Counted from the stretch's first letter, positions 8,167-16,650 are shown. The stretch is DNA of 64,000 bases from Haliscomenobacter sp033763495 (GCF_033763495.1 NZ_JANRKL010000155.1:1-64000); one strand, 5' to 3'. Notes: generated by a model from the sequence alone, not told the origin. Translations and numbers: made by a program.

Positions 8167-9384
8167 ATGGCAACAGAAAACACCTCTAAACCAGTTTCTC
8201 GGTCTACAATGCCTCAAATCATCTTTGGCGCTTTAGTCGGCATCCTCCTTGGCATTGCCGGAGTACTCATTTACCAAGGCTATTTAGGCCAGATCACTGG
8301 CATATTGCTGTATGTATCACTAGTCTTTTTCGGAGTAGTTGTGCTTACCTTCATTCTGGTTTGGGGCTTCAAAACCTACCTAACCCGGCTTATTTTTGGC
8401 TCCAAGATGGCCGACTCTCCCGACCTCATTGCTGAAGCGCAAAACATCGCCAGCGAGTTAAGTGATGGAGTCATTGACAAGGTCATGGAGAATGCCACAG
8501 AAGAGCAGCGTGAAAATGCCAAGGGGCTGGTGCTGCGGCTGGGGAATTGGTTCGTGTGGGGGCGGCTGCGGAATTGGTGGTGGAATTGGATATTGGGGAT
8601 TTTTGTGTCGTTAGGGGGATTGACAGGGACCTTGTTGTTGGTGAATCAGAATGAGTTGTTACAGAATCAGAACCAGTTGATCAAAAACCAGATGTCGCTG
8701 GAGGAGGCTAGTCGGCGGGGGGCTTTGGTGATGTTGATGAGTAATATTTTTGATAAGGTGGATGATGAGATAAAGGAACAGAAGGCGGAAATGAGCAAGC
8801 ATGGAAAGATAGTTACGGATAGTACGAAGTTTTCGATCAGTCAGTCTTTGATTGGGCAGATTGCAGCGTTGAGTCATGCACTCAAGCCTTATCGGTTTAT
8901 GGATGGGGAAATATTAATTAATGAACCGCTTAGTCCAGAAAGAGGACAGTTGTTACTTACAATTACGAGGTTACCGTTAGATACAACTTCTTTAAAACAT
9001 ATATATGCAAAAGCGACTTTTGAAGGGGCTGATTTGAGGGAAGCTATTCTATTTGAAGCTAATTTAATAGGAGTTAATTTAATGGGAGCTAATCTATTTT
9101 GGACGCAAATGACCGGAGCTAATTTAAGTGGGGCTAATTTAAGTGGAGCTGAGCTTAAAGGGGCTATTTTGAGAAGGGCTATTTTGAGAGACGCAATTTT
9201 GGTTTCTGCAAACTTGGAAGGAGTCAGTTTTACATGGGCTGATTTAGAAGGGGCAATTCTTACTAGTGACCAACTTTGCTGTGTAAATTCCTTATTTGAA
9301 AGTAAGTTACCAAGCAATCTTGATATAATCAGCTTGAAAAAAACGTATCCTCGGCTTTTTAAAAACCCATTGTTTTCAGATTAA
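8167..9384 (+). CDS. Membrane protein with pentapeptide repeats
   Basis: Three predicted membrane helices (about residues 17-37, 40-65 and 135-160) are followed by a short helical linker and, from about residue 275, pentapeptide repeats of the A(N/D)LxxA type (GANLSGANLSGAELKGAILRRA) that build a right-handed beta helix. Such proteins occur next to abortive-infection-like genes, but the function is not known. The first two thirds have a higher GC content than the repeat region. The start ATG follows a 40-nt gap after the previous gene, so co-transcription is likely. Confidence 0.75.
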   Translation: MATENTSKPVSRSTMPQIIFGALVGILLGIAGVLIYQGYLGQITGILLYVSLVFFGVVVLTFILVWGFKTYLTRLIFGSKMADSPDLIAEAQNIASELSDGVIDKVMENATEEQRENAKGLVLRLGNWFVWGRLRNWWWNWILGIFVSLGGLTGTLLLVNQNELLQNQNQLIKNQMSLEEASRRGALVMLMSNIFDKVDDEIKEQKAEMSKHGKIVTDSTKFSISQSLIGQIAALSHALKPYRFMDGEILINEPLSPERGQLLLTITRLPLDTTSLKHIYAKATFEGADLREAILFEANLIGVNLMGANLFWTQMTGANLSGANLSGAELKGAILRRAILRDAILVSANLEGVSFTWADLEGAILTSDQLCCVNSLFESKLPSNLDIISLKKTYPRLFKNPLFSD

Positions 9385-9417
9385 TATTTTGATTATCAAT
9401 CGAAACAAAGTAAGATG

Positions 9418-10221
9418 TCATTCTCCCAACTCAATAGCTCTTTTTAAGGCCGCTTTTACACCGAGAATAATAATGGAATGCAAATTTGAGTCATTAAATG
9501 TTTTAATTGCAGCCTCAGTAGTACCTCCTTTTGAAGCAACCTTTTGAATCCAATCATTACAGCTATAACTATGCGCTTGATACAAGCTTAAGGCCCCTAA
9601 GAATGTATGCAAAACCAATAATTCTGCTTCTGATTTTTTTATTCCCATCTCAATTGCACCATTAATCATTGAATCCATAAAATAATATATATATGCGGGT
9701 CCAGATCCTGAAATTGCAGTTACAACATCAATTAGTTCTTCTCTATCTACATTTAAAGTTTTTCCAGTAGTTGCTAATAGATTTTGAATAGCACCCTGTT
9801 CAAACCTCGAAACTTCTTCAGTTGCAACAAAAGCTGTCATGCCTTGGCCTATTTGTGCAGGAAGATTTGGCATAGCCCTGATTATCTTAGCAACCTTAAT
9901 ACTTTGTTGTATCGATTTAATTTTCACACCTGCCATTATACTGAGAATAACCTGTCCATTATCTACATAATCTGCAATTTGTTCAAATAGGGTTTGAGCA
10001 TCTTGAGGTTTAACAGCCAAGATAATTAGATCTGCTTCGGGTACACATTGAGCAGGGTCAGAATAAATTCTTGCAATATTTTTACTCTTCAACTGTAAAA
10101 TTCTATCTCCTTTATCTTTTTCTAACATCATTAGTTGTTCGGCAGTAACAACATGCGAGTTAATAAATGCTTTCGCAAAAGTCATGCCCATATTACCACC
10201 ACCAATTATTAAGATATTCAT
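9418..10221 (-). CDS. proC: Pyrroline-5-carboxylate reductase
   Basis: Reduces pyrroline-5-carboxylate to proline with NAD(P)H, the last step of proline synthesis. The N-terminal Rossmann motif IIGGGNMG (residues 5-12) and the C-terminal signature ALSLYQAHSYSCNDWIQKVASKGGTTE-type region, with SGSGPAYIYYFMDS, identify it. The 267-aa length is normal. It is AT-rich and lies inside the island, on the same strand as a hypothetical membrane gene and proB; proA is missing here. A chromosomal second copy is likely elsewhere if this is acquired. Confidence 0.9.
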   Translation of the reverse strand: MNILIIGGGNMGMTFAKAFINSHVVTAEQLMMLEKDKGDRILQLKSKNIARIYSDPAQCVPEADLIILAVKPQDAQTLFEQIADYVDNGQVILSIMAGVKIKSIQQSIKVAKIIRAMPNLPAQIGQGMTAFVATEEVSRFEQGAIQNLLATTGKTLNVDREELIDVVTAISGSGPAYIYYFMDSMINGAIEMGIKKSEAELLVLHTFLGALSLYQAHSYSCNDWIQKVASKGGTTEAAIKTFNDSNLHSIIILGVKAALKRAIELGE

Positions 10222-10242
10222 AGCTAGCGTTTTTGATAAAAA

Positions 10243-11253
10243 TTAAATTTCATACAAAAATTGCCTTTCCTTTGGGATTGAAATAATAGGTTTATTACGC
10301 TTGTCAAGCTCAAAAAATAACTCTTGCCACTTTCTCGCCACACTTTCATCTAATCTGTCATAGTATTCGCACTCAGCAATTGCATTGCCCTGATTTGATT
10401 TCCATTTTACAATGAATTTCTCGTCGTGCAATAATAAAAAATCATATTGGAGCCGTACTTTTGGCGATTTTGGCAGGTATTTGACTTCAATACCTATTTC
10501 CTCCATTTCATTAATAGCTTTCTGGTAATCTTCATCAACAACATCATTTTGGCCGATAAGAATTCTTACTATTGCACCTCCATTTCTGATGAATTCAGCC
10601 TGCCAACTGTAGATTTCAAGAGACAATTCTTTATATTTATCATGTTCATTTGTCCAAATATGTATAGAGCTGGAGTGCACAATTCTTGCAATAATGTTTT
10701 GGTGACCTGCTTCTTTTTTAACCCTTTGCATCTCAGACAAGCATTGCCAAAAGAAGATATATGACTGAAGGGACACTGCCTCTTCTTTTAACGTGAATCC
10801 ATACTGAAAAGGTTCGATTTGAGAAATGAACCGATCCATAATGAATGTAATCATATTTTGTGAAAAAGGTTCTGCTGACAATAAGTATTTAAATAAAACT
10901 TTAAATCTAGAATCTACTCCCAATAACAAACTATGAATTTTTTCTATTGCCACAAGTTTTTCTTTAGTTGCTTTTATTTCCTCTTGAAGTTTTAGATTTG
11001 ACTCCATTAAAATCAAAAATGATTCATCCGAATTTATTCCTTTTCTTGTTAATACAAAATATACTATTACAACACTAAGCAATGTGGAAAATATATCCGG
11101 AAGTAGCTCTTGAAAAAAAGATGCCACTAAATTTTCTTGCTTTACACTATAAGATACTATCGCATAAATGCAAAACACTGCAATACCTAAAGCAATACTT
11201 GTAAGTACCAATAAGTATTGCACTCTATCTTGGTTTCTTCGAATTGTACTCAT
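10243..11253 (-). CDS. Membrane-anchored hypothetical protein, 336 aa
   Basis: Two membrane helices (about residues 13-35 and 48-68) and a short coiled coil (LKLQEEIKATKEKLVAIEK) precede a soluble domain of about 240 aa. The C-terminal part (HSSSIHIWTNEHDKY, GGAIVRILIGQ, VKYLPKSPKVRLQYDFLLL, DEKFIVKWK) has alternating strands like a phospholipase-D-like fold, but no HKD motif is seen, so this is tentative. It sits 21 nt from proC and between proC and proB, an unusual place for an unrelated membrane protein. Confidence 0.6.
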   Translation of the reverse strand: MSTIRRNQDRVQYLLVLTSIALGIAVFCIYAIVSYSVKQENLVASFFQELLPDIFSTLLSVVIVYFVLTRKGINSDESFLILMESNLKLQEEIKATKEKLVAIEKIHSLLLGVDSRFKVLFKYLLSAEPFSQNMITFIMDRFISQIEPFQYGFTLKEEAVSLQSYIFFWQCLSEMQRVKKEAGHQNIIARIVHSSSIHIWTNEHDKYKELSLEIYSWQAEFIRNGGAIVRILIGQNDVVDEDYQKAINEMEEIGIEVKYLPKSPKVRLQYDFLLLHDEKFIVKWKSNQGNAIAECEYYDRLDESVARKWQELFFELDKRNKPIISIPKERQFLYEI

Positions 11254-11767
11254 AATTTTTTAGTTAATATGTCTATGTATAATAAACAAGATGCATAATC
11301 TTTTTAACACAGCTAACTTACAAATTTTAATCCAAATATGCAAATTCCAAATGCTTTTTTGTGAAGGTATATTTCATTTTAAACAGGAGAGTTAAGACTG
11401 ATGTGTCACTTTCTGGCTAAGCGCGACGAAAACTATTCAACAAGATAAAATCAAAAACTGGCTTCAAGAATTAGTCAATCCTGACTTTCTCAGGGTCGAC
11501 GAATTAGAGCAATAAAATAAATGACTCAAAAAAATGTTTGCGGAACTAACATCGATCATGAAATTTTGCCAGAAGGTTAGATTTACCAATAGGGGCAAGT
11601 ATAGGATGAAAAGAAGAACTGATAGACACTTAAAAGCGTCATAGTGTTTGCCAGAAAAGTAAAGTCCTGGGCACACGTAGTCAAACTTATCTTGACAGAA
11701 AGCGAGGTAATCGGTCAAAGCAAAAAGATAAAGTGATGGCTAAGCTAAGATAATGAAGGGGTTCATG
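11254..11767. other. 514-nt gap between membrane gene and proB
   Basis: AT-rich and without a convincing gene. A short open stretch on the plus strand (about 11402-11515, containing KNWLQELVNPDFLRVDELEQ followed by a stop) reads like the end of a lost gene, but it has no start. The minus-strand 84-codon frame over 11464-11718 has no domain or ribosome-binding support. The region is best seen as decayed island DNA. Confidence 0.4.
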
Positions 11768-12835
11768 TTATAAGGGCCCTATATACAAGTAGTCGTAATG
11801 GATTAATGCTTTTGCCCTTTTTTTTCCCATGTTAGAACGGGCTATCAAGTAATTATACATAGCAACTCCAATTCCTATTGTTTCTTTTTGCTCATTAATA
11901 ATAGCAAGCAAATCACCTTTCTCAAACTCACCGGACACTTCAATAATCCCTACAGGTAGTAAGCTGCATACAGAATTGGTTATCGCATCCACAGCTCCTT
12001 GATTTATGGTAATAGAACCTTTGAAATTTCGATTTTGCCAAGCAACCCATTTTTTTGAGCTTTTAAGAGGGTTACTAGCAATGAATCGGGTCCCTACTTC
12101 TATTCCGGAAACAACATCTGTGATAATATTAGGTGTTTTTCCATTGGCAATATACGTATCTATCCCCACTTTTGCGGATTTGCAAGCAAAACGATATTTA
12201 GTCATCATCCCGCCTCTACCAAATGAAGATTTTTCTGATGTAATGAAATTTGAAATTTGATAATCATCAACATTTATTTTAGATATTACTTTGCCTATAG
12301 CTTGCTCGGGCAAACTATTGTATATTCCATCAACACTACTTAAGTATATTAATGTATCAGCACCAATCATAGATGCCATCATGCCAGCTAACTCGTCATT
12401 ATCAGTGAACATAAGTTCTCCAATAGAAACGACATCGTTTTCATTTACTATGGGGATGATTTTGTCTCGAAGTAAGGCTAAAAAACAATTCTTCATGTTT
12501 ATATAGTGGCGTCGATCTCTAAAGTCTTCTTTAGTTGTTAATACTTGTGCACAATGAAGATTATATTCCCTAAATAAATCAATATACACTTTCATTAAAT
12601 GTGGTTGTCCTACTGCTGATAATACTTGCCGTTGGGTTACTTTATCTAAATTTTGAGGCAAGGATAGTACCCCTTTCCCTGCGCCAACAGCCCCTGAAGT
12701 AACGATTATGATTTCTTTACCAACTTGTTTTAAATATGCAACCTGTGCTACAAGACGAGCAATACTGTCCATGTCAAGTTTACCATTCGTTAAAGACAGT
12801 ACATTTGTTCCTATTTTTATTGCAATTCTTTTCAT
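11768..12835 (-). CDS. proB: Glutamate 5-kinase
   Basis: Phosphorylates glutamate in the first step of proline synthesis. The N-terminal amino-acid-kinase domain begins KRIAIKIGTNVLS and contains IIIVTSGAVGAG; a PUA domain follows at the C-terminus (about residues 270-345), giving 355 aa. The AT-rich composition matches the island. proC lies 1.5 kb away on the same strand, and proA, which makes the intermediate between the two, is not in the window. Confidence 0.9.
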   Translation of the reverse strand: MKRIAIKIGTNVLSLTNGKLDMDSIARLVAQVAYLKQVGKEIIIVTSGAVGAGKGVLSLPQNLDKVTQRQVLSAVGQPHLMKVYIDLFREYNLHCAQVLTTKEDFRDRRHYINMKNCFLALLRDKIIPIVNENDVVSIGELMFTDNDELAGMMASMIGADTLIYLSSVDGIYNSLPEQAIGKVISKINVDDYQISNFITSEKSSFGRGGMMTKYRFACKSAKVGIDTYIANGKTPNIITDVVSGIEVGTRFIASNPLKSSKKWVAWQNRNFKGSITINQGAVDAITNSVCSLLPVGIIEVSGEFEKGDLLAIINEQKETIGIGVAMYNYLIARSNMGKKRAKALIHYDYLYIGPL

Positions 12836-13524
12836 AAAGCTTTTTTTAATAAATCATAAGGTATTAAAAAAGAGATAATTAATTTGATTTAACAAAACGA
12901 GATCGTACTATTCACTTCCCCTTAACTACAACTGAAACAAGTAGAAAATTTGCCAAAATCGTCTAATCTTTTCTAGGTTAATAGGGGAGACAGATTTTGG
13001 GTGGCTCCATATCCAAAACATCTGATATAGCAATTTTAGATGTTATAAACACCCCCAAAATCTACATTGAAAATCAGACTCTATACGAAAATATGGGTTT
13101 CTCCACTTAAAATCAATAGGGCTCAAAATATTTATAAAATTATTCTTAGGTTTCAAAGCTTAGCAAAAAGTCTTTATCCAACTTACTAGGTATTGACATT
13201 CTTTCCCGCCAGTTCTTCCCTACCGCTAGTCTAAAGTTTCTACATCAAAGCCCACACTTCATCAAACGCCCCCTCCTAATTATCAATTTTTCCTGTCCAA
13301 TCTCCGCCACCAGTTCCACTTCCGTCTGTAAATAAGGCAGCTATTTCGTAGCAAAAAGCTGTTGATTTTCATGCAGTACGGAGTATTTGGCGATGATGTG
13401 ATCCGTTTGGTACGCCATTTCAACCCATTTTTTACCGCCCAAGCAGCAAATCCCACCCCAAAATCCCTCCCCTCCTTGCATCCCACCATTTTCCCTCCTA
13501 TTTTTACCGTCAAAGCAGTAAAAA
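12836..13524. other. 689-nt gap upstream of proB
   Basis: No gene recognised. A structured stretch at 12992-13063 pairs AGATTTTGGGTG with CACCCCCAAAATCT and, inside, AACATCT with AGATGTT. The rest is AT-rich and without repeats. Open frames at 13283-13535 on the minus strand overlap each other in two frames and have unlike-protein composition, so I do not call them. Promoters for both divergent neighbours must lie here. Confidence 0.45.
12992..13063. repeat. Two-stem inverted repeat
   Basis: The outer arms AGATTTTGGGTG and CACCCCCAAAATCT pair with one bulge, and the inner arms AACATCT and AGATGTT pair inside the loop. The function is unknown: leader structure of proB or decayed repeat. Confidence 0.4.
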
Positions 13525-13881
13525 ATGAACACCACTCAATTGGGCGAGCTAATTTTGTTTCACCGCAAACGAGCCAGTTTATCCCGCGAAGCTTGCGCCT
13601 TATTGGCTGGAGTGGGCAAAACTGCGGTGTATGACCTGGAGCATGGCAAGGAGACCATTCGGATGGATACCTTGTTGAAGATACTCCAGGTCCTCAACAT
13701 CAAAATGCAATTCAGCAGTCCATTAATGGAAGAATACAAGCAGAAGCAACGCGAGTGTTTTGAACAAGCCATCAAAAACAGCCAGGCCACTCAAGAACAA
13801 ATTGATGAATTGGCCAGGGAGGCCAAAAGTGGCTGGTGGGAACGAAATAAAGATCGATTTCCTGGGTTAGAGGATGTTTAA
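13525..13881 (+). CDS. HTH antitoxin-like regulator with extra C-terminal segment
   Basis: Residues 1-66 form a Cro/C1-type helix-turn-helix close to HipB antitoxins (LGELILFHRKRASLSREACALL, then AGVGKTAVYDLEHGKETIRMDTLL). Residues 70-118 are a charged helix ending KSGWWERNKDRFPGLEDV, a tail not usual for HipB and more like other short antitoxins. No hipA toxin follows, so it is an orphan antitoxin or a free regulator. The segment joining looks like a fusion, which is inference. Confidence 0.65.
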   Translation: MNTTQLGELILFHRKRASLSREACALLAGVGKTAVYDLEHGKETIRMDTLLKILQVLNIKMQFSSPLMEEYKQKQRECFEQAIKNSQATQEQIDELAREAKSGWWERNKDRFPGLEDV

Positions 13882-13923
13882 ATGGGTGCTTGCTTTGCTC
13901 TGAAATTATGGTCAGCATAATTG

Positions 13924-13940
13924 TGCGCACGCCGTGCGCA
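13924..13940. repeat. Short palindrome TGCGCAC-GCC-GTGCGCA
   Basis: A 7-bp perfect stem with a 3-nt loop, related by the word GCCGTGCG to the palindromes at 16361-16380 and 27028-27055. Confidence 0.45.
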
Positions 13941-14091
13941 TAAAGTCTTCGCTGGTGAATCTGGGTTAAATTGGACCAACCCACCATAGAAAGGGAAGAT
14001 GTGAACTAGCGGGTACATTGCCGCACTTGCTCCCCATTAAAAAAACTCGTAGCTTTATATTTTTATTAGCATAGTCAAACCAAATTTTAGA

Positions 14092-14295
14092 ATGGTCAAC
14101 CTACCAGCCATCAAAGCCAAAATCATCCAGAAACTACAGGAAACCGACGAGGAGTGGATTATTCGCAGCATTCAAAAGCTGTTGGACATCCAGGATACCG
14201 AAGAAACCCTTTTCTGGAACGCGGTTGCATTGAACAATTTGGCGCACGCGTACAGTGATGATGAGCCAGATTATGATAGTTATGTGGTAAAATAA
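14092..14295 (+). CDS. Orphan antitoxin-like small protein, 67 aa
   Basis: A short acidic helical protein (IKAKIIQKLQETDEEWIIRSIQKLLDIQD, with a later LAHAYSDDEPDYDSYVVK end). The ending resembles small Bacteroidota and cyanobacterial proteins encoded just before PemK/RelE-type toxins, where DDEPDY is followed by further residues. Here it stops early and no toxin gene follows in the 120 nt before the next gene. Function as antitoxin is inference; a truncated orphan seems likely. Confidence 0.5.
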   Translation: MVNLPAIKAKIIQKLQETDEEWIIRSIQKLLDIQDTEETLFWNAVALNNLAHAYSDDEPDYDSYVVK

Positions 14296-14418
14296 AATGT
14301 AGAGTACAAAGTGCTGAAGATGTATTGGAGGGCTTAGAACTGGATTTAGGGTTATTGAAAGGATCATAAACTTTAACTTTTCAAGAGAAGTCTAACTAAT
14401 CCATAAAATGCTAAAAAC

Positions 14419-15258
14419 ATGAAAAAACCATTAGCAACCATTTTGCTTTCCCTATCTGCCTTCATTGTCTTTGCACAAAATCCAGACGAAGAAGCCATAA
14501 AAAAGATGTTGCGTCAGGAAACGATCGATGCCTACGCTTCAAAAAATGTCAATGGATATTTTGTTGAATCCAACAAAACTTTCCGAGGATGGAATACCCG
14601 CTCCGGTTATGAAGTCGATTTTGGAATTGATGCCATCAAAAAACGCAATGAAACGGCTTTTAACACCAATCCAAGGAGTGTGAATCCCATTAACGAAAAT
14701 TTCTCTTTCAAATTTTACACTCCTGAAGCTTGCCTGGTGACCTATGATCAGTATTTGTATGGGAAGGAAAACGTTCCCTCTAAGGAAACCAGAATGCTAG
14801 AAAAGATCAATGGACTTTGGAAGATCGCAGGATTAATTGCGCTTTGGGATTATTCGGGCAATCCCTTTGAACAGAACTTGGTACGCACTGTTATTGAAAC
14901 TGAAACTAAAGCCTATCATGCTGGAAACTTTGACTTGCTTATGCAGCAATGGGACTTGTCGGTGAATTATGTCGAGCGCATGCAAAGCAATCTAAAACAA
15001 CTTGCTGGCTCTAATTATTTCAAAGGTGACAACCTGAGAGCATTCACCGAGCAGTACAAAAAAACGGCTAAACCTACCGGGCAAACTTATAAAACTTCCG
15101 ATTATGATGCCCATGTCAGCGCTAGCACTGCATGGGTAACTTATACTCAGGAGACCTTCAATGCAGACGGAAGCCTGTTTGGCAAAACCCGAGAAATGCG
15201 TATCCTGGAAAGGCGCAATGGCTGGAAAATCGTAGCCATGGCTGCAGTCGATCTTTAA
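14419..15258 (+). CDS. Secreted SnoaL/NTF2-like protein
   Basis: A signal peptide (MKKPLATILLSLSAFIVFAQ) directs export. Two similar halves follow (about residues 25-145 and 150-279), each with an alpha-helix start (EEAIKKMLRQETIDAYASKN; VRTVIETETKAYHAGNFDLL) and strands ending in ILERRNGWKIV or MLEKINGLWKIAG, the pattern of the cone-shaped SnoaL/NTF2 fold. The role is unknown; such proteins bind small ligands or are enzymes. It lies between antitoxin genes but its base composition is closer to the host than that of proB or proC. Confidence 0.65.
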   Translation: MKKPLATILLSLSAFIVFAQNPDEEAIKKMLRQETIDAYASKNVNGYFVESNKTFRGWNTRSGYEVDFGIDAIKKRNETAFNTNPRSVNPINENFSFKFYTPEACLVTYDQYLYGKENVPSKETRMLEKINGLWKIAGLIALWDYSGNPFEQNLVRTVIETETKAYHAGNFDLLMQQWDLSVNYVERMQSNLKQLAGSNYFKGDNLRAFTEQYKKTAKPTGQTYKTSDYDAHVSASTAWVTYTQETFNADGSLFGKTREMRILERRNGWKIVAMAAVDL

Positions 15259-15290
15259 AAGCATATTTAAATATTGTTGCTTCAGGCAAA

Positions 15291-15362
15291 AATGAGGCTG
15301 ATTTGAGATGAATGAGACAAAAAATCGGTTTCAGAAGAAAAGCATCTCGAATCAGCCTCATT
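15291..15362. terminator. Long hairpin after the SnoaL-like gene
   Basis: A 20-bp inverted repeat with one mismatch (AATGAGGCTGATTTGAGATG at 15291-15310, complement at 15343-15362) encloses a 32-nt loop. It lies 32 nt after the stop codon. There is no T tract, so it may act as a 3' stabiliser rather than a classic terminator. The rest of the gap 15259-15621 shows nothing further. Confidence 0.55.
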
Positions 15363-15621
15363 ATTACAAGTTTTAAGTGACTACATTCGAACCGCATAAC
15401 CTCACCTCGCCTTCCTCATCAACATCAAAAAGTCAACCCTAATCCAAGGCCCCTATTTGCTTTACCCTGGTTTTATACCGTTTTCCCAATTAGTGCGGAG
15501 CTTCCGCACCATTTGAGTTGGACGCATTTTGTGGAGTTACTAGCTTGTCAACTCTAAAAACGGGAAACGGGTTGATTGTTACTTTGGGTTTATTTAACTT
15601 GCAATCAAAAAAGAACGAATC

Positions 15622-15837
15622 ATGCTTGAACAAGCTGCTGCCACCCAGCCACTCAATGATGTTCAATTGATGCTTTTGCGCCTGTTTAGTCGACCAGTTT
15701 CTACTCAAGACCTAGATGCTATTCAACATATCTTGCTTGACTATTACAACAATGCCTTACAAAAAGAACTGGATCGGGTAATAGAAGAGAAAAACATTAC
15801 CAGAGAAGATTACGATAAGATTCTTTCCAATCAATAG
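15622..15837 (+). CDS. Antitoxin of PIN toxin pair, 71 aa
   Basis: A small helical protein (LNDVQLMLLRLFSRPVSTQD, then LQKELDRVIEEKNITREDYDKILSNQ) directly before a PIN-domain gene, 15 nt away. It is the expected size and position of the antitoxin in a VapBC-like system, with the last residues likely wrapping the toxin. The family name is not certain. Confidence 0.7.
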   Translation: MLEQAAATQPLNDVQLMLLRLFSRPVSTQDLDAIQHILLDYYNNALQKELDRVIEEKNITREDYDKILSNQ

Positions 15838-15852
15838 AAAGACCACCCACAA

Positions 15853-16263
15853 TTGAAAGTCATCATTGATACCAACTGCCTGATAGCGTCCATACCCAGG
15901 AAAAACCCTGAATATTGGTTGTATCAGGCGTTTTCCGAAAAAGCATTTGAGTGGGTCATTAGCAACGAGATTTTGTTGGAATATGAAGAGCAAATTGGCC
16001 AATTTTACTCTCCACTTACGGCAGAGCTGGTCCTGAATATCCTGGCCATTGCCTCAAATGTGACCTTTAGTGAGCCTTTTTTACACTGGGGGCTAATTCA
16101 TGAAGACCCGGACGACAATAAATTTGCTGATTTAGCCATCTCCGCAAATGCAAACTATTTAGTGACCAATGACCGCCATTTTAATGCGCTGAAAAAAGTA
16201 CCCTTTCCTACGGTTAAAGTAGTAAGCCTGGATGAGTTTCGTGTAATTTTAGGGTATATTTGA
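15853..16263 (+). CDS. PIN-domain ribonuclease toxin
   Basis: A PIN fold of 136 aa begins VIIDTNCLIAS with the first acidic residue (Asp6), has Glu in SNEILLEYEEQI and the late acidic group in EDPDDNKFADLAISANANYLVTNDRHF. These residues bind the metal used to cut RNA. The order and the DPDDNKF motif fit the COG1569-type PIN proteins. The start is TTG, 15 nt after the antitoxin, and the pair is clearly a toxin-antitoxin unit of the VapC class. Confidence 0.85.
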   Translation: MKVIIDTNCLIASIPRKNPEYWLYQAFSEKAFEWVISNEILLEYEEQIGQFYSPLTAELVLNILAIASNVTFSEPFLHWGLIHEDPDDNKFADLAISANANYLVTNDRHFNALKKVPFPTVKVVSLDEFRVILGYI

Positions 16264-16287
16264 TGCGGCAGTTTTTTATCAAATACC

Positions 16288-16316
16288 CAATTTTCCAGAC
16301 AGCGTCTGGAAAATTG
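16288..16316. terminator. 13-bp perfect hairpin after PIN toxin
   Basis: CAATTTTCCAGAC pairs with GTCTGGAAAATTG around a 3-nt loop AGC, 25 nt after the toxin stop. It has no T tract beyond the stem, but it is very stable and likely ends or protects the toxin transcript. Confidence 0.6.
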
Positions 16317-16360
16317 CCTGGATTTGAATAGATCCCAAAATCGGAGCCATGCACCATATA

Positions 16361-16380
16361 AGACGCACGGCCGTGCGTCT
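16361..16380. repeat. 20-bp palindrome with GCCGTGCG word
   Basis: AGACGCACGGCCGTGCGTCT is perfectly self-complementary and is followed by CTAC. A near copy with GTAG...CTAC ends lies at 27028-27055. Confidence 0.7.
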
Positions 16381-16570
16381 CTACAATCCGGCATTTTTGA
16401 CCCACCCAGCAATACAACTTTCCCAAAAATCCCCTACCTTGTCCAGCAAATCAGACCATCAACCAACAAATCCACTCAAGTTTTAAGCCTGATCGTCCTT
16501 AGATTTTTCCAAGTTTTTTCACGCCCCGTTCTTTTTCATTGAAATCCAGATCATTATAAGGCCCTCATCT

Positions 16571-16586
16571 ATCCTGCCTGGTTAGC
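16571..16586 (+). repeat. Right attachment-site copy
   Basis: Exact 16-base repeat of the tRNA-Gln 3' end (5732-5747); flanking bases differ on both sides, so the repeat has the limits expected of an integrase crossover region. Confidence 0.65.
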
Positions 16587-16650
16587 CATATCTGCACATT
16601 CCGCTTAAAGACAGTTCCAAAATCCACCCGCAAGATCAACCCTACTTTCT
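16586..16650 (-). pseudogene. Remnant of an Lrp/AsnC gene 3' end
   Basis: The minus strand reads VDFGTVFKRNVQIW, matching the VDFGSAFKRNVPI end of the intact Lrp gene at 20426-20887; the DNA is roughly 80 percent identical over about 48 nt. The stop codon is lost and there is no upstream part. It touches the right att copy, so it may be the original neighbour of tRNA-Gln before integration. Confidence 0.6.

Larger units (their letters stand above)
5732..16586. mobile_element. Probable genomic island at tRNA-Gln
   Basis: Bounded by a 16-bp exact direct repeat, ATCCTGCCTGGTTAGC, at the 3' end of tRNA-Gln and at 16571-16586. Much of the inside is clearly more AT-rich than the flanks, above all 6.2-13.2 kb. 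The cargo is accessory in character: degenerate UmuD-like protein, nuclease-like protein, membrane-anchored proteins, proB/proC, orphan antitoxins, a PIN toxin pair. No integrase, relaxase or phage structural gene is recognisable, so it is either decayed or was mobilised in trans. A chance 16-bp match located at both a tRNA end and a composition boundary is unlikely but not excluded. Confidence 0.6.

Noticed and set aside
11464..11718. 84-codon minus-strand frame
   Set aside because: No ribosome-binding site, no domain, and odd residue composition for this genome; likely chance in AT-rich DNA.
13283..13535. Two overlapping minus-strand frames before the HTH gene
   Set aside because: They share the same DNA in two frames, have no family match that I can see, and lack a start signal.
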